From positions 32,021-96,020 of the IMG/VR virus record IMGVR_UViG_3300047471_000616: a stretch of DNA of 64,000 nt, one strand, 5' to 3'. Below are positions 48,010 through 57,196 of this stretch, in pieces; position 1 is the first letter of the stretch, and the number at the start of each line of letters is the position of its first letter. The notes beneath the pieces are model-generated. The model was not told the DNA's origin and searched no databases. It saw only the letters and a list, made by a program, of their open reading frames with translations. Both the position numbers and the translations under genes were made by a program. This DNA is from a virus.

Positions 48010-50603
48010 CATGCTGACTTTCCAGGTACCTGGTGTGCTGGTGCTGCCGCAGATGGCGGCGGCGGGGGCATCATTGCCATTTGCATCTCATGGTGTGCCT
48101 TGAATTTCTCAACCTGCCCTTTCAGCTCCTGAATTTGCATTTCCATTTCTTTCATCTTCAGGTCCATCTGCTTACTGGCCATGTCAGCCTGGTTCTCTTG
48201 CTGAGTATTCTGGTTTTCCATCTGCTGATTTTCTAGTTCAGCCTTGGCGGCAATGCCTTCACCCTGGGTTTTCATTTGGATAGCTTGGATCTGGGCGTCA
48301 GCCTTCTTACCCTCAATCTGCATCTTGGCTTGAATTGGGTCAGGCTGTGATGCTGCTTTCTGGGCAGCCTCCTGAGCAAACGCCTCGGCCTTTTCGGCAA
48401 ATTCCTCAATGGCCATTTCCAGGTCACGGCCAACACGATAGCCGCGCACGCCAAAAGTCAGAAGTTTGCCCAGCAAGGGAACCAGCGGCGGCAGCTGTGC
48501 ACCCAGCGGCAGCGCCTGCACCAAGAAACCGGTGACGCTGGTCATGAACTCAGTGCGGTCCTGCTTTTCTTGGGCGGCGTCAGCGAAGATTGTACTGTCG
48601 ACTTCAATGTCCACCCTGAAGCCGCGCAGCCGTTCATCACGTATCAGGTCCAGCGCCTTGGCAATGGCCTGTAGGGCGCAGAGCTTGCGCTGAAGCTCTG
48701 GGTCCATGGGTGGCAGCATGCCCGCACCAGGAGCCATTTGTGGCCCGCCTGGAGGCATCCCAGGCATACCCTGCCCTCCAGGCGGTGGGGCACCGGGCAT
48801 TTGTGGCCGCAATGGTACGACATTTGAGCCGGGGGGTGGCCCAGGAATGACACCAGGGGGCGCAGCGGATGAGGGGGAGCGCGCGCCCCCTGGCGCTGAC
48901 TGCCCCATGGATGTGGCAGGTGCCTGACTGGGAGGAGTCAGAGGCCCTTGGCCGGGGGCAGCAGGTGGTTGGTTCAGGGCCGACAAAGACGGCATATCGT
49001 CCTTGCACAACCCCTCTTCGTACAGCGCACCGCTGGCCTCAATCAGCGACTGCGGGGAAAAATGCTGGGCCATGATGTCGGCCATGATCCGCACAGTGTC
49101 ACGGGCAAACCGGGCTACTTCGTTCTGCCGGTGGGTAAGCCGGGTGCCAGTATTGTTGGATTTCAGCCTGACCCCACCCAGGGTTTCCCTGGCATCGCTG
49201 GTGCCACGCAAAATGTCGTTGATCCCGGTCAACCGGTCCATTTCTTCAATTTGCTTTTGCTTGACCATCATCAGTTCGTTGATGACGTCCTTGATCACCT
49301 GCACCGGCATCAGCGACCAGTTGCCTTCCACGCCGCCCTTTTCGGCGAAAGCCGCCCAATCGTCCACCGGTATCAGTTCGTTCTCAATGCTTTCATTGAA
49401 AAGGCGCTGAATATCCTTGGCTGCCGCATTGTAGACACCACACATCTTGCAGGCTTTGGTGAGCATGGCGATGCGCTGGGTCAGTTCGTCAACCTGAATG
49501 GCCTGATCCTGGTACTGAATGAAATCAGGAACCGGGATCAGGGTGTTGTTGCTGGGGTTGGCGTACAGCGGGCGTGGCGTGGGGTAGAAGAACTCAAGCT
49601 GGAGCGGGTCCTCCTTGCGGTCACACAGGTGATCGTAGCCCATAGCTACCCAGTACAGGCATTTGTCGGTCTTGGACCAGATTTCGTACACTTGCCCTTT
49701 ATCTTCGTCGGCCGACTGCAGCATGGTGTTCTGCACGCGGTCACCCCTGGTGTCCTTTTCCAGCGGGATGCCCTTGCCAACAACCGAACCGAACCGGCGC
49801 TTCATTTGGTCCCGCGACATGTACACGCGCTTGCCAATACCCGTAACTTCGGTCCAGTTCCTGGCGCGCACCGGGAAGGTGAAGAAGTCACACCATTCAA
49901 CGAAGTCAACCGGAGTGCTCTCTCGAATAACCCTATCCCCGGTGGCTTCCAGCTTTTCCTCTTCCGGAGTCTGTTCCGCGGACTGGTCGTCATCAATTTC
50001 CTGCTTGACTTCTTCATGGTTGATCAGCCGGGGGCGAGTACGCCCGCCAGGGGTGGTGGTCTGTGTCTCTTGTTCGGTTGGCGGGGTGTGGCGGCCCGGC
50101 AGCTCCCCCTGCGTATCCCGCATGTCGGTCTGTGACTCGGGCGGCAGGGAAACGCCTTCCTCAATCTCAGGCTCATAGCGCACCCAAACCGTACCCCGGC
50201 CAGGGAGCAAGTAGTCGGTAACCGCTGCGTTGAGGGCGTCATGGAACCCGCAAATCTCAATTTCATTGCGTAGCGCCCGCTCCAGGATCTGCGCGGCAGT
50301 GCGGCCAGCCGGGTCAGGGTCCTTGAACCTTCTTTCGGCAATGGGAAGCGGGGTTTTGCCGTACAGTGCCGGTTTCAAGATTTCAATATTGGACCACAAG
50401 GCGTTGTAGCGGCGCTGGCCTTCCTCGTCAGTACGGTTGCGTTCGTCACGGTAGCGTTTGACAATGGTTTCGCCACGCTTGACCCAATGCTTGTGCTGGC
50501 TGTTGTCCTTGACGTAGTTGATCTGATCCAGCCAAAACTTGGCCAGGCGTCGGCTTTCATCGCCGCCATCAGGTCCAGCTAGTTCGTCAAGTTGGACAGC
50601 CAT
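48009..50603 (-). CDS. Portal protein (P22-class)
   Basis: ATG 50603 overlaps the terminase stop (TGATG), giving 864 residues. The N-terminal portion, AKFWLDQINYVKDN, VKRGETIVKRYRDERN, NALWSNIEILKPALYGKTP, with DYLLPGRGTVWVRYEP, is typical of large podoviral portals. A Pro/Gly-rich loop lies at about residues 565-630. The last 130 residues are a Gln/Met/Glu-rich helix (QMDLKMKEMEMQIQELKG), like the long barrel of P22 portal. It forms the DNA channel and terminase docking ring. Confidence 0.84.
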   Translation of the reverse strand: MAVQLDELAGPDGGDESRRLAKFWLDQINYVKDNSQHKHWVKRGETIVKRYRDERNRTDEEGQRRYNALWSNIEILKPALYGKTPLPIAERRFKDPDPAGRTAAQILERALRNEIEICGFHDALNAAVTDYLLPGRGTVWVRYEPEIEEGVSLPPESQTDMRDTQGELPGRHTPPTEQETQTTTPGGRTRPRLINHEEVKQEIDDDQSAEQTPEEEKLEATGDRVIRESTPVDFVEWCDFFTFPVRARNWTEVTGIGKRVYMSRDQMKRRFGSVVGKGIPLEKDTRGDRVQNTMLQSADEDKGQVYEIWSKTDKCLYWVAMGYDHLCDRKEDPLQLEFFYPTPRPLYANPSNNTLIPVPDFIQYQDQAIQVDELTQRIAMLTKACKMCGVYNAAAKDIQRLFNESIENELIPVDDWAAFAEKGGVEGNWSLMPVQVIKDVINELMMVKQKQIEEMDRLTGINDILRGTSDARETLGGVRLKSNNTGTRLTHRQNEVARFARDTVRIMADIMAQHFSPQSLIEASGALYEEGLCKDDMPSLSALNQPPAAPGQGPLTPPSQAPATSMGQSAPGGARSPSSAAPPGVIPGPPPGSNVVPLRPQMPGAPPPGGQGMPGMPPGGPQMAPGAGMLPPMDPELQRKLCALQAIAKALDLIRDERLRGFRVDIEVDSTIFADAAQEKQDRTEFMTSVTGFLVQALPLGAQLPPLVPLLGKLLTFGVRGYRVGRDLEMAIEEFAEKAEAFAQEAAQKAASQPDPIQAKMQIEGKKADAQIQAIQMKTQGEGIAAKAELENQQMENQNTQQENQADMASKQMDLKMKEMEMQIQELKGQVEKFKAHHEMQMAMMPPPPPSAAAPAHQVPGKSA

Positions 50604-52276
50604 CAATGGATCCTAGAAACGTGGTATTTCCCACGGTGTTCGTTGGCTTCAAACAGGTCGTTCAAAGTCACGGTGCAGGTCAACGGATCAGTTGAAAGTA
50701 CCTTTGGCTTCTCAGGCTCTTTAGGTGCTGCCCGGCCTGAAACCATCTTATCCAAGACCTGGCCAATCAAGCCAATGGCATCAACCTGGTCGTCGTGCTT
50801 ACCCGCAGGAAACGTCATCAATTCACGCCTGAATTCCGGGTACCAGGGGGCGTGAATGGGCACATACAGGCCGTCCATAGCCATTCTGCCCCTGATGGAC
50901 TGTGCCCGCACCGCCTTGTCACCACGGGTAGGAAACTGGGCACGGGCTATGTAAAGGTGCCGTTCCCTCAGGCGCTTGGTCAGGAACGGCCCGACACCCG
51001 ACTTGACCTGCCCAGTTTCTTCCGCCCACCCCAGTGGCCGCCACTGCGCGACCATGTTGCACAGGGCCTCAACCCACTTGTCGGAAGTTGCTTGTTTGCG
51101 CCACAGGTCAAGAAGAAACACGCGGTTATTTGGGTCAATCCCCACCACCACATGCACAGTGTAGTCGCCGCCTTCGCTGGTTACGGCATAGTCACTGGCA
51201 CCGTAGACGTGCATTTCGTCCCGTTTGGGGACGGTCACTGCACCTGGAGGGTCGGAAAGCCTTGAATATGGCCGTAGCCATTCGGCGTCAAAGTAGTCAC
51301 CTGTATCGGGTGCGGGTCGCTGCTGAAATAGAGCGGACCAAGAACGCGCGTTTCGACGAAAAGGTGCAAAATGTTGTTCGGTAAACCACTCTGGCCATAG
51401 TATCTCACCGGGTTTCCGGCGTAGGGGGTCGTCGTCACGTTCAGCGACTGCGGGTAGGCAAACCACATACCAATCATTGCCATCTTGTCCTTTGATCATG
51501 CCGGATTCGCCATTGTAGTCAGCAGGCAAAATACGTCCAGCAGGGTCGTCCTCATGCCAGCGGGTGATGATCCCAACTTCCCAGGTAGTAGGCTTGCGGC
51601 GGGTTTGCAGGTCGTCCATATAGGCGTCCCAAACCTTATCCCGCTGCACCTTGCTGTCTGCAGCCTCACGGCCCTTGATCAGATCGTCCCAAATAATGCC
51701 GTCAACACGGTTGCCGGTGATACCGGTCAGGATACCAGCTGCCATCCATTCACTGCCGTTGGTGAGCGCCCATTCGTCAACGGCTGAAGAAGTTTCACTC
51801 AGTGTCGCGTCAAAGATTCGTCGGTATATTGGCTGAGTGACGATTGAACGTGCACGGCGTCCAAATTTCTTCGGGAGATCAGAGGCGTAACTCGCAATAA
51901 TGACTGATCGCTTGGGGAAACGTCCCAGAAAATGGGTTGGAAATACCACACTGGAGTAAATGCTTTTGCCGCTTCCAGGTGGCATAAGGCCCATAAGACG
52001 TGTAATTTCCCCATCCTCAATCTTCTGGAGGCACTCAAGCCACAGCAAATGGTGAGCGCCAAACGCCTTTGTGTTCGGGACGAACTTCTGTTTTTCATCA
52101 TCTTGGTCAATTGAGTGGGGTGCCGTCGGGATCTCGATCGAGCTTGCGTAAGTCAATAAGTGGTTCCTGGCGCGCAGGCGCTTTTGGCGCTCCTCGCGTA
52201 AGGCTCTCAATTCGGTCGAGAGCCTTGTCAATTCTGGTGTCAAGCTCTTTCTGTGAGATGTCGGTTGCTTTGCCAT
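50603..52276 (-). CDS. terL: Terminase large subunit
   Basis: From ATG 52276 the product has 557 residues. The ATPase domain has LMGLMPPGSGKS (Walker A), VIIASYASDLPKKFGRRA and GIIWDDLIKG (Walker B), then IITRWHEDDPAGR (coupling motif). The nuclease domain has YGASDYAVTSEGGDYTV (first Asp), FLLDLW and PAGKHDDQVDAIGL (final Asp pair). It packages DNA through the portal encoded next. The start lies 170 bases inside terS, which is unusual; a later non-ATG start is possible. Confidence 0.88.
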   Translation of the reverse strand: MAKQPTSHRKSLTPELTRLSTELRALREERQKRLRARNHLLTYASSIEIPTAPHSIDQDDEKQKFVPNTKAFGAHHLLWLECLQKIEDGEITRLMGLMPPGSGKSIYSSVVFPTHFLGRFPKRSVIIASYASDLPKKFGRRARSIVTQPIYRRIFDATLSETSSAVDEWALTNGSEWMAAGILTGITGNRVDGIIWDDLIKGREAADSKVQRDKVWDAYMDDLQTRRKPTTWEVGIITRWHEDDPAGRILPADYNGESGMIKGQDGNDWYVVCLPAVAERDDDPLRRKPGEILWPEWFTEQHFAPFRRNARSWSALFQQRPAPDTGDYFDAEWLRPYSRLSDPPGAVTVPKRDEMHVYGASDYAVTSEGGDYTVHVVVGIDPNNRVFLLDLWRKQATSDKWVEALCNMVAQWRPLGWAEETGQVKSGVGPFLTKRLRERHLYIARAQFPTRGDKAVRAQSIRGRMAMDGLYVPIHAPWYPEFRRELMTFPAGKHDDQVDAIGLIGQVLDKMVSGRAAPKEPEKPKVLSTDPLTCTVTLNDLFEANEHRGKYHVSRIH

Positions 52277-52706
52277 TGGCGTCCAGGTGTGCGTTGATGT
52301 TGGTCTGATTGGCCTTGCCGTAGGCGCGATCAAAGAGCAGCGCGGCAGCAGCAAGCGCAGCGGTTTCGTTGGGTGAAGTCTTTGCAATTTCGGCTACCCG
52401 CCGCATGGCCGCATCAGCGTTCTTGCGGGCAAGTTCCTGGATCTCCCGCGATTCTTTGGCCACGGTTTCCTGCAGCCTGAGCCGCTTGCGTTTGACTTTC
52501 GTATGGCTTGGTTTCATCACGACCTTTACCCCTTGACGTTTAAGGGACTGCAGATGCCAGAATTTGTACATGCCCCGCATGCGCTTCACGTGCGCCTCGG
52601 GCGACATTTGCCCAGGTGTTGGGGGGCCAGCAGGGGTTGGTATAGTAGTAACTGGTACTCTGCCGGGCAAAGATACCTTTAGTCTTGGACGTACAATCGG
52701 CACCAT
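52107..52706 (-). CDS. terS: Terminase small subunit (putative)
   Basis: The 199-residue product precedes terL. A basic region (KRMRGMYKFWHLQSLKRQGV, KVKRKRLRLQETVAKESREI) may bind DNA. The central helices MRRVAEIAKTSPNETAALAA and ALLFDRAYGKANQTN resemble small terminase oligomerisation helices. The C-terminal ALDRIESLTRGAPKAPARQ would contact TerL. It overlaps terL by 170 bases and its upstream neighbour by 28. No strong ribosome-binding site precedes the ATG, so coupling is likely. Confidence 0.7.
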   Translation of the reverse strand: MVPIVRPRLKVSLPGRVPVTTIPTPAGPPTPGQMSPEAHVKRMRGMYKFWHLQSLKRQGVKVVMKPSHTKVKRKRLRLQETVAKESREIQELARKNADAAMRRVAEIAKTSPNETAALAAAALLFDRAYGKANQTNINAHLDANGKATDISQKELDTRIDKALDRIESLTRGAPKAPARQEPLIDLRKLDRDPDGTPLN

Positions 52707-53380
52707 TTCTTTGGCTCTATGTAACCTTTGACTTTTTCGCAGCTGTGCGGGTCAATGAAATGTTTACAGGCACATCTTGGCCACCGTGGTGTCCAGCCGC
52801 AGTGCGAACCTGAGTGGCCGTCGCTGTAATCAACGTCCTTTTTGTCCTGTTTTTCCTTGCCATTCCCCATAGCCTTTTCCATCCTGGCAATCAATCCTCT
52901 ATTGACCGGCGGGGCGTAGTAAGGCTGCATGTCCAGGTTGGCAGGCACTTTCTTCAGGGCCTCGTGTTCATCAGCTTTGATGAATGGCTTGAGGGCGTCG
53001 TTATAGGGGTTCCAGAACAAACCGGCTGAGATGACACCCCGCCGCTCATAACCAGTAGCGGCTTGGTGTGCGTCGGCATAGGACCAACCGCAAGCGTCCA
53101 TTACTGCCTTCTCAAACCGTTCGTGCATGGTGAGGAACCTGGATGCGTCAAAAGTCTTCTTGTGTCCGTCTTCTTCAATGGTCAGTTCCTCAGGAAAGTG
53201 ACGGTCTATGTAAATAGTTTCCCCATTCTCTGAGTAGCCACTGAGGTAAGGCAGGTCGTAGTCGCAGTTAATGTCCTGAACCCGATAAAGTAATTTGGTC
53301 ACCTCAGGGTTCTTCAGCAGCCGGTCAATGACCTGGCTGGCCTGGCCACTCCCTTCATTATGGTCGTGTCCACAGGACAT
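52679..53380 (-). CDS. Phage protein with HExxE-like and C-terminal four-Cys motif
   Basis: The 233-residue product overlaps the previous gene as TAATG. Near residue 84, FLTMHERFEKAVMDACGWS with ADAHQAATGYERRGV resembles zincin-like phage proteins (HERFE plus distal His/Glu). The C-terminus has RCACKHFIDPHSCEKVKGYI followed by EPKKWC, with a Cys order and terminal WC reminiscent of high-potential iron-sulfur proteins. It sits directly before terS. Both motif readings are tentative and the function is unknown. Confidence 0.58.
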   Translation of the reverse strand: MSCGHDHNEGSGQASQVIDRLLKNPEVTKLLYRVQDINCDYDLPYLSGYSENGETIYIDRHFPEELTIEEDGHKKTFDASRFLTMHERFEKAVMDACGWSYADAHQAATGYERRGVISAGLFWNPYNDALKPFIKADEHEALKKVPANLDMQPYYAPPVNRGLIARMEKAMGNGKEKQDKKDVDYSDGHSGSHCGWTPRWPRCACKHFIDPHSCEKVKGYIEPKKWCRLYVQD

Positions 53381-53664
53381 TACAGTTTCTTACCTGTTTT
53401 CGGCACGCCCACCTTGTGCGCATGGGGTACGCCAGACAGCCTGAGTGCCCCCTCTATCTGATGGGCTTTGTGACCGAAGCCATGAGCCTTGGGGTGTGGC
53501 TGCCTTAGAACCGGCCCCAGGGCGTGAGTACGGCCTGGGTGCAGGGGCACCGAAGTAGGCTTGAACACGCCAGGGGTCTGTACCTTACCCACGGGGTTTT
53601 CCCCGGCCACTTTCTTGGCCGGGACTGCAGGCTCAGAAGCGTAAAACGGCTTCTTACTTGCCAC
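53380..53664 (-). CDS. His/Lys/Pro-rich small protein
   Basis: The start taken is GTG 53664, giving 94 residues; a longer reading from 53745 lies inside the upstream gene. The sequence is basic and His/Pro-rich (RQPHPKAHGFGHKAHQ). It ends GALRLSGVPHAHKVGV, closely like the end of the upstream gene (GVLRMSGHSGAHRVGH). The two may be related by duplication. It may bind nucleic acid or capsid. No enzyme motif. Confidence 0.55.
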   Translation of the reverse strand: MASKKPFYASEPAVPAKKVAGENPVGKVQTPGVFKPTSVPLHPGRTHALGPVLRQPHPKAHGFGHKAHQIEGALRLSGVPHAHKVGVPKTGKKL

Positions 53665-54478
53665 GATGGCCCACCCGGTGGGCACCTGAATGGCCAGACA
53701 TGCGCAGGACACCTTTACGCTGACCACCTGCATGTCCGTAGCCATGTGCCATGTTTGCAGCCGGTGGTCGGAAGCTGTGGGCTACCCCACCAAAATTCTG
53801 TCCTACGTGGTGTTCGGCAATGTCGGTGCGGCCAGCACCCAGGCTCTTGCCCTGAGGCTGGCTGTGGTTCCCAGGAGCTGGCCCCTTTTCCTGCAGTTCG
53901 CTGCCGCCCCGGTCAGCCGGGCCGTTATTCGCAACTTCGCCATGGTGCTTGCCCATACCTGAGCCTCCTTTTCCATGATGTTCAGTCAGTTCTGCGTCGT
54001 AGCTTTGGTTTGGCCTGTGGCCAGTAAATGTAGGAGCGTTGCCAATGGATTTGCCACGCGGCTGCTTGGCATGCGCCCCGGCGTTGTACTCACCATACGG
54101 CGGCTTCCCTTCACGCTTGAAGCCAGGGTTCCCTGGGAAGTGGCCGCTGCGGTCATAGCTGCCACCACCGCCATGTTTCACCGAATCCTCCTTCTTCAGG
54201 AATTTGGTATTTCTGGACTCAGTGCTTGCTCCGCCAAGAGCTGCCTTACCCATGGCATTGTCACGCTTTGCCCTGGACGCACCATATTTCTTGCCTTTGT
54301 CGGCGGCATGAAACTCTTTGGCCACCTTCTTAGGGATACCGGCTGCTTCACCAGTTGGTTGCCAGCCATGAGCAATGGCAGACATAGTCTTGGCTTGCTT
54401 GACACTGTGTGACGGCATTTTCGCTCTCCTGTTTCTGAGCGTGGTCGTGGCTAGTTCAGTCAGTCCGGGGCTGGGCAT
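53654..54478 (-). CDS. Gly/His/Lys-rich protein with capsid-like N-terminus
   Basis: The 274-residue product begins PGLTELATTTLRNR, 10 of 14 residues identical to residues 4-17 of the major capsid protein (PNLSEVVTTTLRNR). The remainder is low-complexity, rich in Gly, His, Lys and Ser (HHGKGGSGMGKHHGEVANNG, GHAGGQRKGVLRMSG) and strongly basic, suggesting nucleic-acid binding or a disordered virion component. The C-terminal motif recurs in the next gene. It is placed between spike genes and terminase. Confidence 0.6.
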   Translation of the reverse strand: MPSPGLTELATTTLRNRRAKMPSHSVKQAKTMSAIAHGWQPTGEAAGIPKKVAKEFHAADKGKKYGASRAKRDNAMGKAALGGASTESRNTKFLKKEDSVKHGGGGSYDRSGHFPGNPGFKREGKPPYGEYNAGAHAKQPRGKSIGNAPTFTGHRPNQSYDAELTEHHGKGGSGMGKHHGEVANNGPADRGGSELQEKGPAPGNHSQPQGKSLGAGRTDIAEHHVGQNFGGVAHSFRPPAANMAHGYGHAGGQRKGVLRMSGHSGAHRVGHRGK

Positions 54479-54480
54479 GA

Positions 54481-54606
54481 CTAGGAATTCTTCAATTGGC
54501 CCAGCGTAACGAAGAAGGGCAGGTTGTGCGGCTGTTCAGTGCCGCCGCCAGGTGGAGTGACACCGCCAGGATGGAAAAGCGTGCCCACCATGAGAAGTAT
54601 CGTCAT
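54481..54606 (-). CDS. 41-residue hydrophobic small protein
   Basis: ATG 54606 overlaps the glycosyltransferase stop (ATGA). The peptide has an aliphatic start (TILLMVGTLFHPGGVT) and a Pro/Gly-rich middle (PPGGGTEQPHN), ending FFVTLGQLKNS. No clear membrane span. It occupies a coupled position and uses the only frame in this gap, so it is probably real. Function unknown. Confidence 0.55.
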   Translation of the reverse strand: MTILLMVGTLFHPGGVTPPGGGTEQPHNLPFFVTLGQLKNS

Positions 54607-56327
54607 TGATTTGCTACCTTCAGTTCGTCTTGTTTCGTTTCGTGGCCGCAGTAGCGCCACCACATGGATCTGTAAGCATCTTCAACTTCCCCAACATAAT
54701 CACCGCACAGCGGGGATTTAAGGAACTGATCGCGCAATTCACTGCGGGCCTTGCTCAGTTCTGTACGTTCGGCTGCCAATTTGACCGCCTTGTTCACGTA
54801 ATCGTCTATTGACTTGGCAACCCAATTATCCCGTCCCATGATGTGCAGTGCCGTGGCAGTGGTCCTGCCACCTACCTGGCCATTGTAAAGGGTGATCACC
54901 GGGACACCCATGTAGAGGATTTCCAGGGCGGTGACACCGCCAGTATGCGGGAAGGTATCAAGCACCAGGTCGACGTTCTGGTAGATCAGAAACTGCTCGG
55001 GGTGAGAGCAATCCTGCATGAACAGGATGCGCTTAGGGTCAACATCGTGCATTACTTCGCGGATGCGCTTGATAGCGTAAGGCCGACGCATCCCCAGATC
55101 TTTGACTATCAACCGGCTGTTTGGCGTGCGCAGGAGTATCTTGTGCCACGCTTCTAGCGACTGTGGGCTGTATTTCTCAAACCGGCCAAAGACCCCAAAG
55201 GTGAAAATGCCATCCCGGCCTACTGGCGGGTGGCTGGCGCTGGGCTGATTGTAGTTCGGCGGTTCGTAGGCCACCACACAGGAAATATCCCATATTTTCT
55301 CAGCGAAGAACTTGCGCTCTTCTTCAGGAATTGAATAGGGATCAGCAAAGAAGTAATCAATCTCAGGGCAGCCGCTGCCATGAGCAAAGCCCCAAGCATG
55401 GATCTGAACCGGTGCCGGTTTACGGGTGAAAAGTGGCAGACGATTGCCCCCAGTATGACCAGATAAATCAACCAGAATATCAATGCCGTCAGCCCTGATC
55501 ATGGCCTCAGCTTCTTCATCATTCTTAGCTGAAATATCACGCCAGTTGGTCTTTTCCATAAACCGCTTGGTCTGAGAATCATCAGTACTTGCTGGCATCG
55601 TCATGTAGCAGTAAGGATCATAAGCATTGCGCTCATGGTACAGGATCACCTTGCCAAAGATGAAGGCTGCCGAATGCATCTTGAAGTCACCGCCGACGTA
55701 GCCTATGCGCAGCTTGCGGTCCGGTACGCGGTCATTGGCGTGCGGTTTCTTCTCACCTTTATAGGCAAACCGCTCATACCACACCTGCCGCGCCTTGTAG
55801 TTTTCTTCCGGCGTGGTATTCTTCAGCGTGCGGACAAAAACGCTGTTGAATCCCACCATTTCCCTTGTTGAATAAGGTGGCTCGAACGGCTTGGCTATGG
55901 CCGCCTCATAAGCCTCACAAGCCTCTGCTGCCTTCGCGCAGGCAGTAAGGATCATGCCCTTGGCGCAAAATGCATCGGCACTCTCAACAAGATTGATGGA
56001 CCGGTTGATGGCTTTCAGCGCCTCGTCAGGCCGTTCTACCTCAAGCAAGGCCAATGAATAATTGTACCAAGTTGTTGAATTCTTATCGTCGAACAGTAGC
56101 GACCGCTCAAGCCGCTGAATGGCCGCCAGAAACTGACCTTGCTGCGCCGCCATGACCCCGTGGTTGGCAGTAATCGGCCCATTGTTTGGGTCGATACGCA
56201 AGCCTTTGAAGTAGGCTTGTTCGGCCTCAGCAAAGCGGCCTGCTACATGATGCTGCAGGCCAATATCTAGCCACTCCTCAGCCATTGAGGAGCCAATACG
56301 CGGAAGCAAGTGGAACGGCTGTGGCAT
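54603..56327 (-). CDS. TPR O-GlcNAc-transferase-like (SPINDLY family, GT41) enzyme
   Basis: The 574-residue product starts after GAGGTAGAGT. TPRs occupy about residues 14-150 (HHVAGRFAEAEQAYFKGLRI, NYSLALLEVERPDEALKAI). The GT41 catalytic region follows: RIGYVGGDFKMHSAAFI near 205, DILVDLSGHTGGNRLPLF near 285, FGVFGRFEKYSPQSLEAW near 365, DLVLDTFPHTGGVTALEILY near 450 and GGRTTATALHIMG near 490. Bacterial and eukaryotic relatives glycosylate Ser/Thr of proteins. The neighbouring Ser/Thr-rich fibre proteins are plausible acceptors. Confidence 0.86.
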   Translation of the reverse strand: MPQPFHLLPRIGSSMAEEWLDIGLQHHVAGRFAEAEQAYFKGLRIDPNNGPITANHGVMAAQQGQFLAAIQRLERSLLFDDKNSTTWYNYSLALLEVERPDEALKAINRSINLVESADAFCAKGMILTACAKAAEACEAYEAAIAKPFEPPYSTREMVGFNSVFVRTLKNTTPEENYKARQVWYERFAYKGEKKPHANDRVPDRKLRIGYVGGDFKMHSAAFIFGKVILYHERNAYDPYCYMTMPASTDDSQTKRFMEKTNWRDISAKNDEEAEAMIRADGIDILVDLSGHTGGNRLPLFTRKPAPVQIHAWGFAHGSGCPEIDYFFADPYSIPEEERKFFAEKIWDISCVVAYEPPNYNQPSASHPPVGRDGIFTFGVFGRFEKYSPQSLEAWHKILLRTPNSRLIVKDLGMRRPYAIKRIREVMHDVDPKRILFMQDCSHPEQFLIYQNVDLVLDTFPHTGGVTALEILYMGVPVITLYNGQVGGRTTATALHIMGRDNWVAKSIDDYVNKAVKLAAERTELSKARSELRDQFLKSPLCGDYVGEVEDAYRSMWWRYCGHETKQDELKVANQ

Positions 56328-56335
56328 ACTCTACC

Positions 56336-57196
56336 TCACTGAGCTGGTATTATCAGTTTTAGATTGCCAGTTGTTTTTAGCGGGATACTGAGCGTTTGTG
56401 CGGCGAAGGACATAGTTGCACTTGCACCTGTAGGGCCAAATGCCAAGTAGGTATTCAACCGAGTGTAGAAGCTAGTGATTTGGCCAGTCGTAAGCGAGGC
56501 CCCCATGCTGGCTACAGAAATAGTATTCGGAGTGCCAAATGCTTGGGTATTGGATAGGACGGTAAAATTTCCAGAAGGAACTGCGGCAGAGGTTCCGTTA
56601 GGATTAGAAAACAAAGAGCCGCTCTGATACAGTGCAGACGCAGCCGCCCCCGTTCTATTTGCTACCCAATGCCCTATTCTCGTACCCGGTACACCTTGAC
56701 CACCCGACTCAGGGCTGTCATTGATGCGGCAATAAGCATTCCCGTCGCCAAAAAACGTCATGAACAGATTGCTGTCACTTCCAGTCTTCGACCCGATACA
56801 ACATCCACCGTTTACTGTTGCAAGATTTGTCATCATCCAGACAGAGTAATGTGCATCGTTTTGCGTATATAGACTGCTGCCGGAACCAGAATAGCCGGTG
56901 TCAATGTAAGGACCTGTACCAACACTATCCAGTCCCGCATAGCCTGTGTCGACCGTAAATGATGGACTACCCGATACAGTCGTTTGCGCTGTCGCCAGAG
57001 TGTCGCCGACAAGATCAGTCAGGGCGCTTTGCGTGTTCTCGGCGGCAAAAAGCCATAGCCGTTCGAGTTTAGCCCAGACCCCATCTGCCTTCAGGCCAAC
57101 GATCAGGTTGTCGACCAGCGTCTGACGGCCAGCGCTGACGGTGCCGCCGTTGGCAATAACCGCATTCACCCAAGCAGTAGTCGCTGGATCGGGCAT
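56336..57196 (-). CDS. Tail spike-region protein with lectin-like (LamG-type) pattern
   Basis: The 286-residue product begins TTAWVNAVIANGGTVSAGRQ and has a helix KADGVWAKLERLWLFAAEN, then a beta-sandwich-like series (YIDTGYSGSGSSLYTQNDAH, FMTFFGDGNAYCRINDS, TRIGHWVANRTGAAASALYQ). This is the pattern of phage tail proteins with a concanavalin/LamG-type domain. It may bind a surface glycan. It starts directly after the stop of the pectate-lyase-like spike (TAGATG). Confidence 0.65.
   Translation of the reverse strand: MPDPATTAWVNAVIANGGTVSAGRQTLVDNLIVGLKADGVWAKLERLWLFAAENTQSALTDLVGDTLATAQTTVSGSPSFTVDTGYAGLDSVGTGPYIDTGYSGSGSSLYTQNDAHYSVWMMTNLATVNGGCCIGSKTGSDSNLFMTFFGDGNAYCRINDSPESGGQGVPGTRIGHWVANRTGAAASALYQSGSLFSNPNGTSAAVPSGNFTVLSNTQAFGTPNTISVASMGASLTTGQITSFYTRLNTYLAFGPTGASATMSFAAQTLSIPLKTTGNLKLIIPAQ

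Noticed and set aside
48948-50135. 395-codon plus-strand open frame
   Set aside because: It is the shadow of the portal gene on the other strand, a result of G/C-biased third positions; no motif or start signal.
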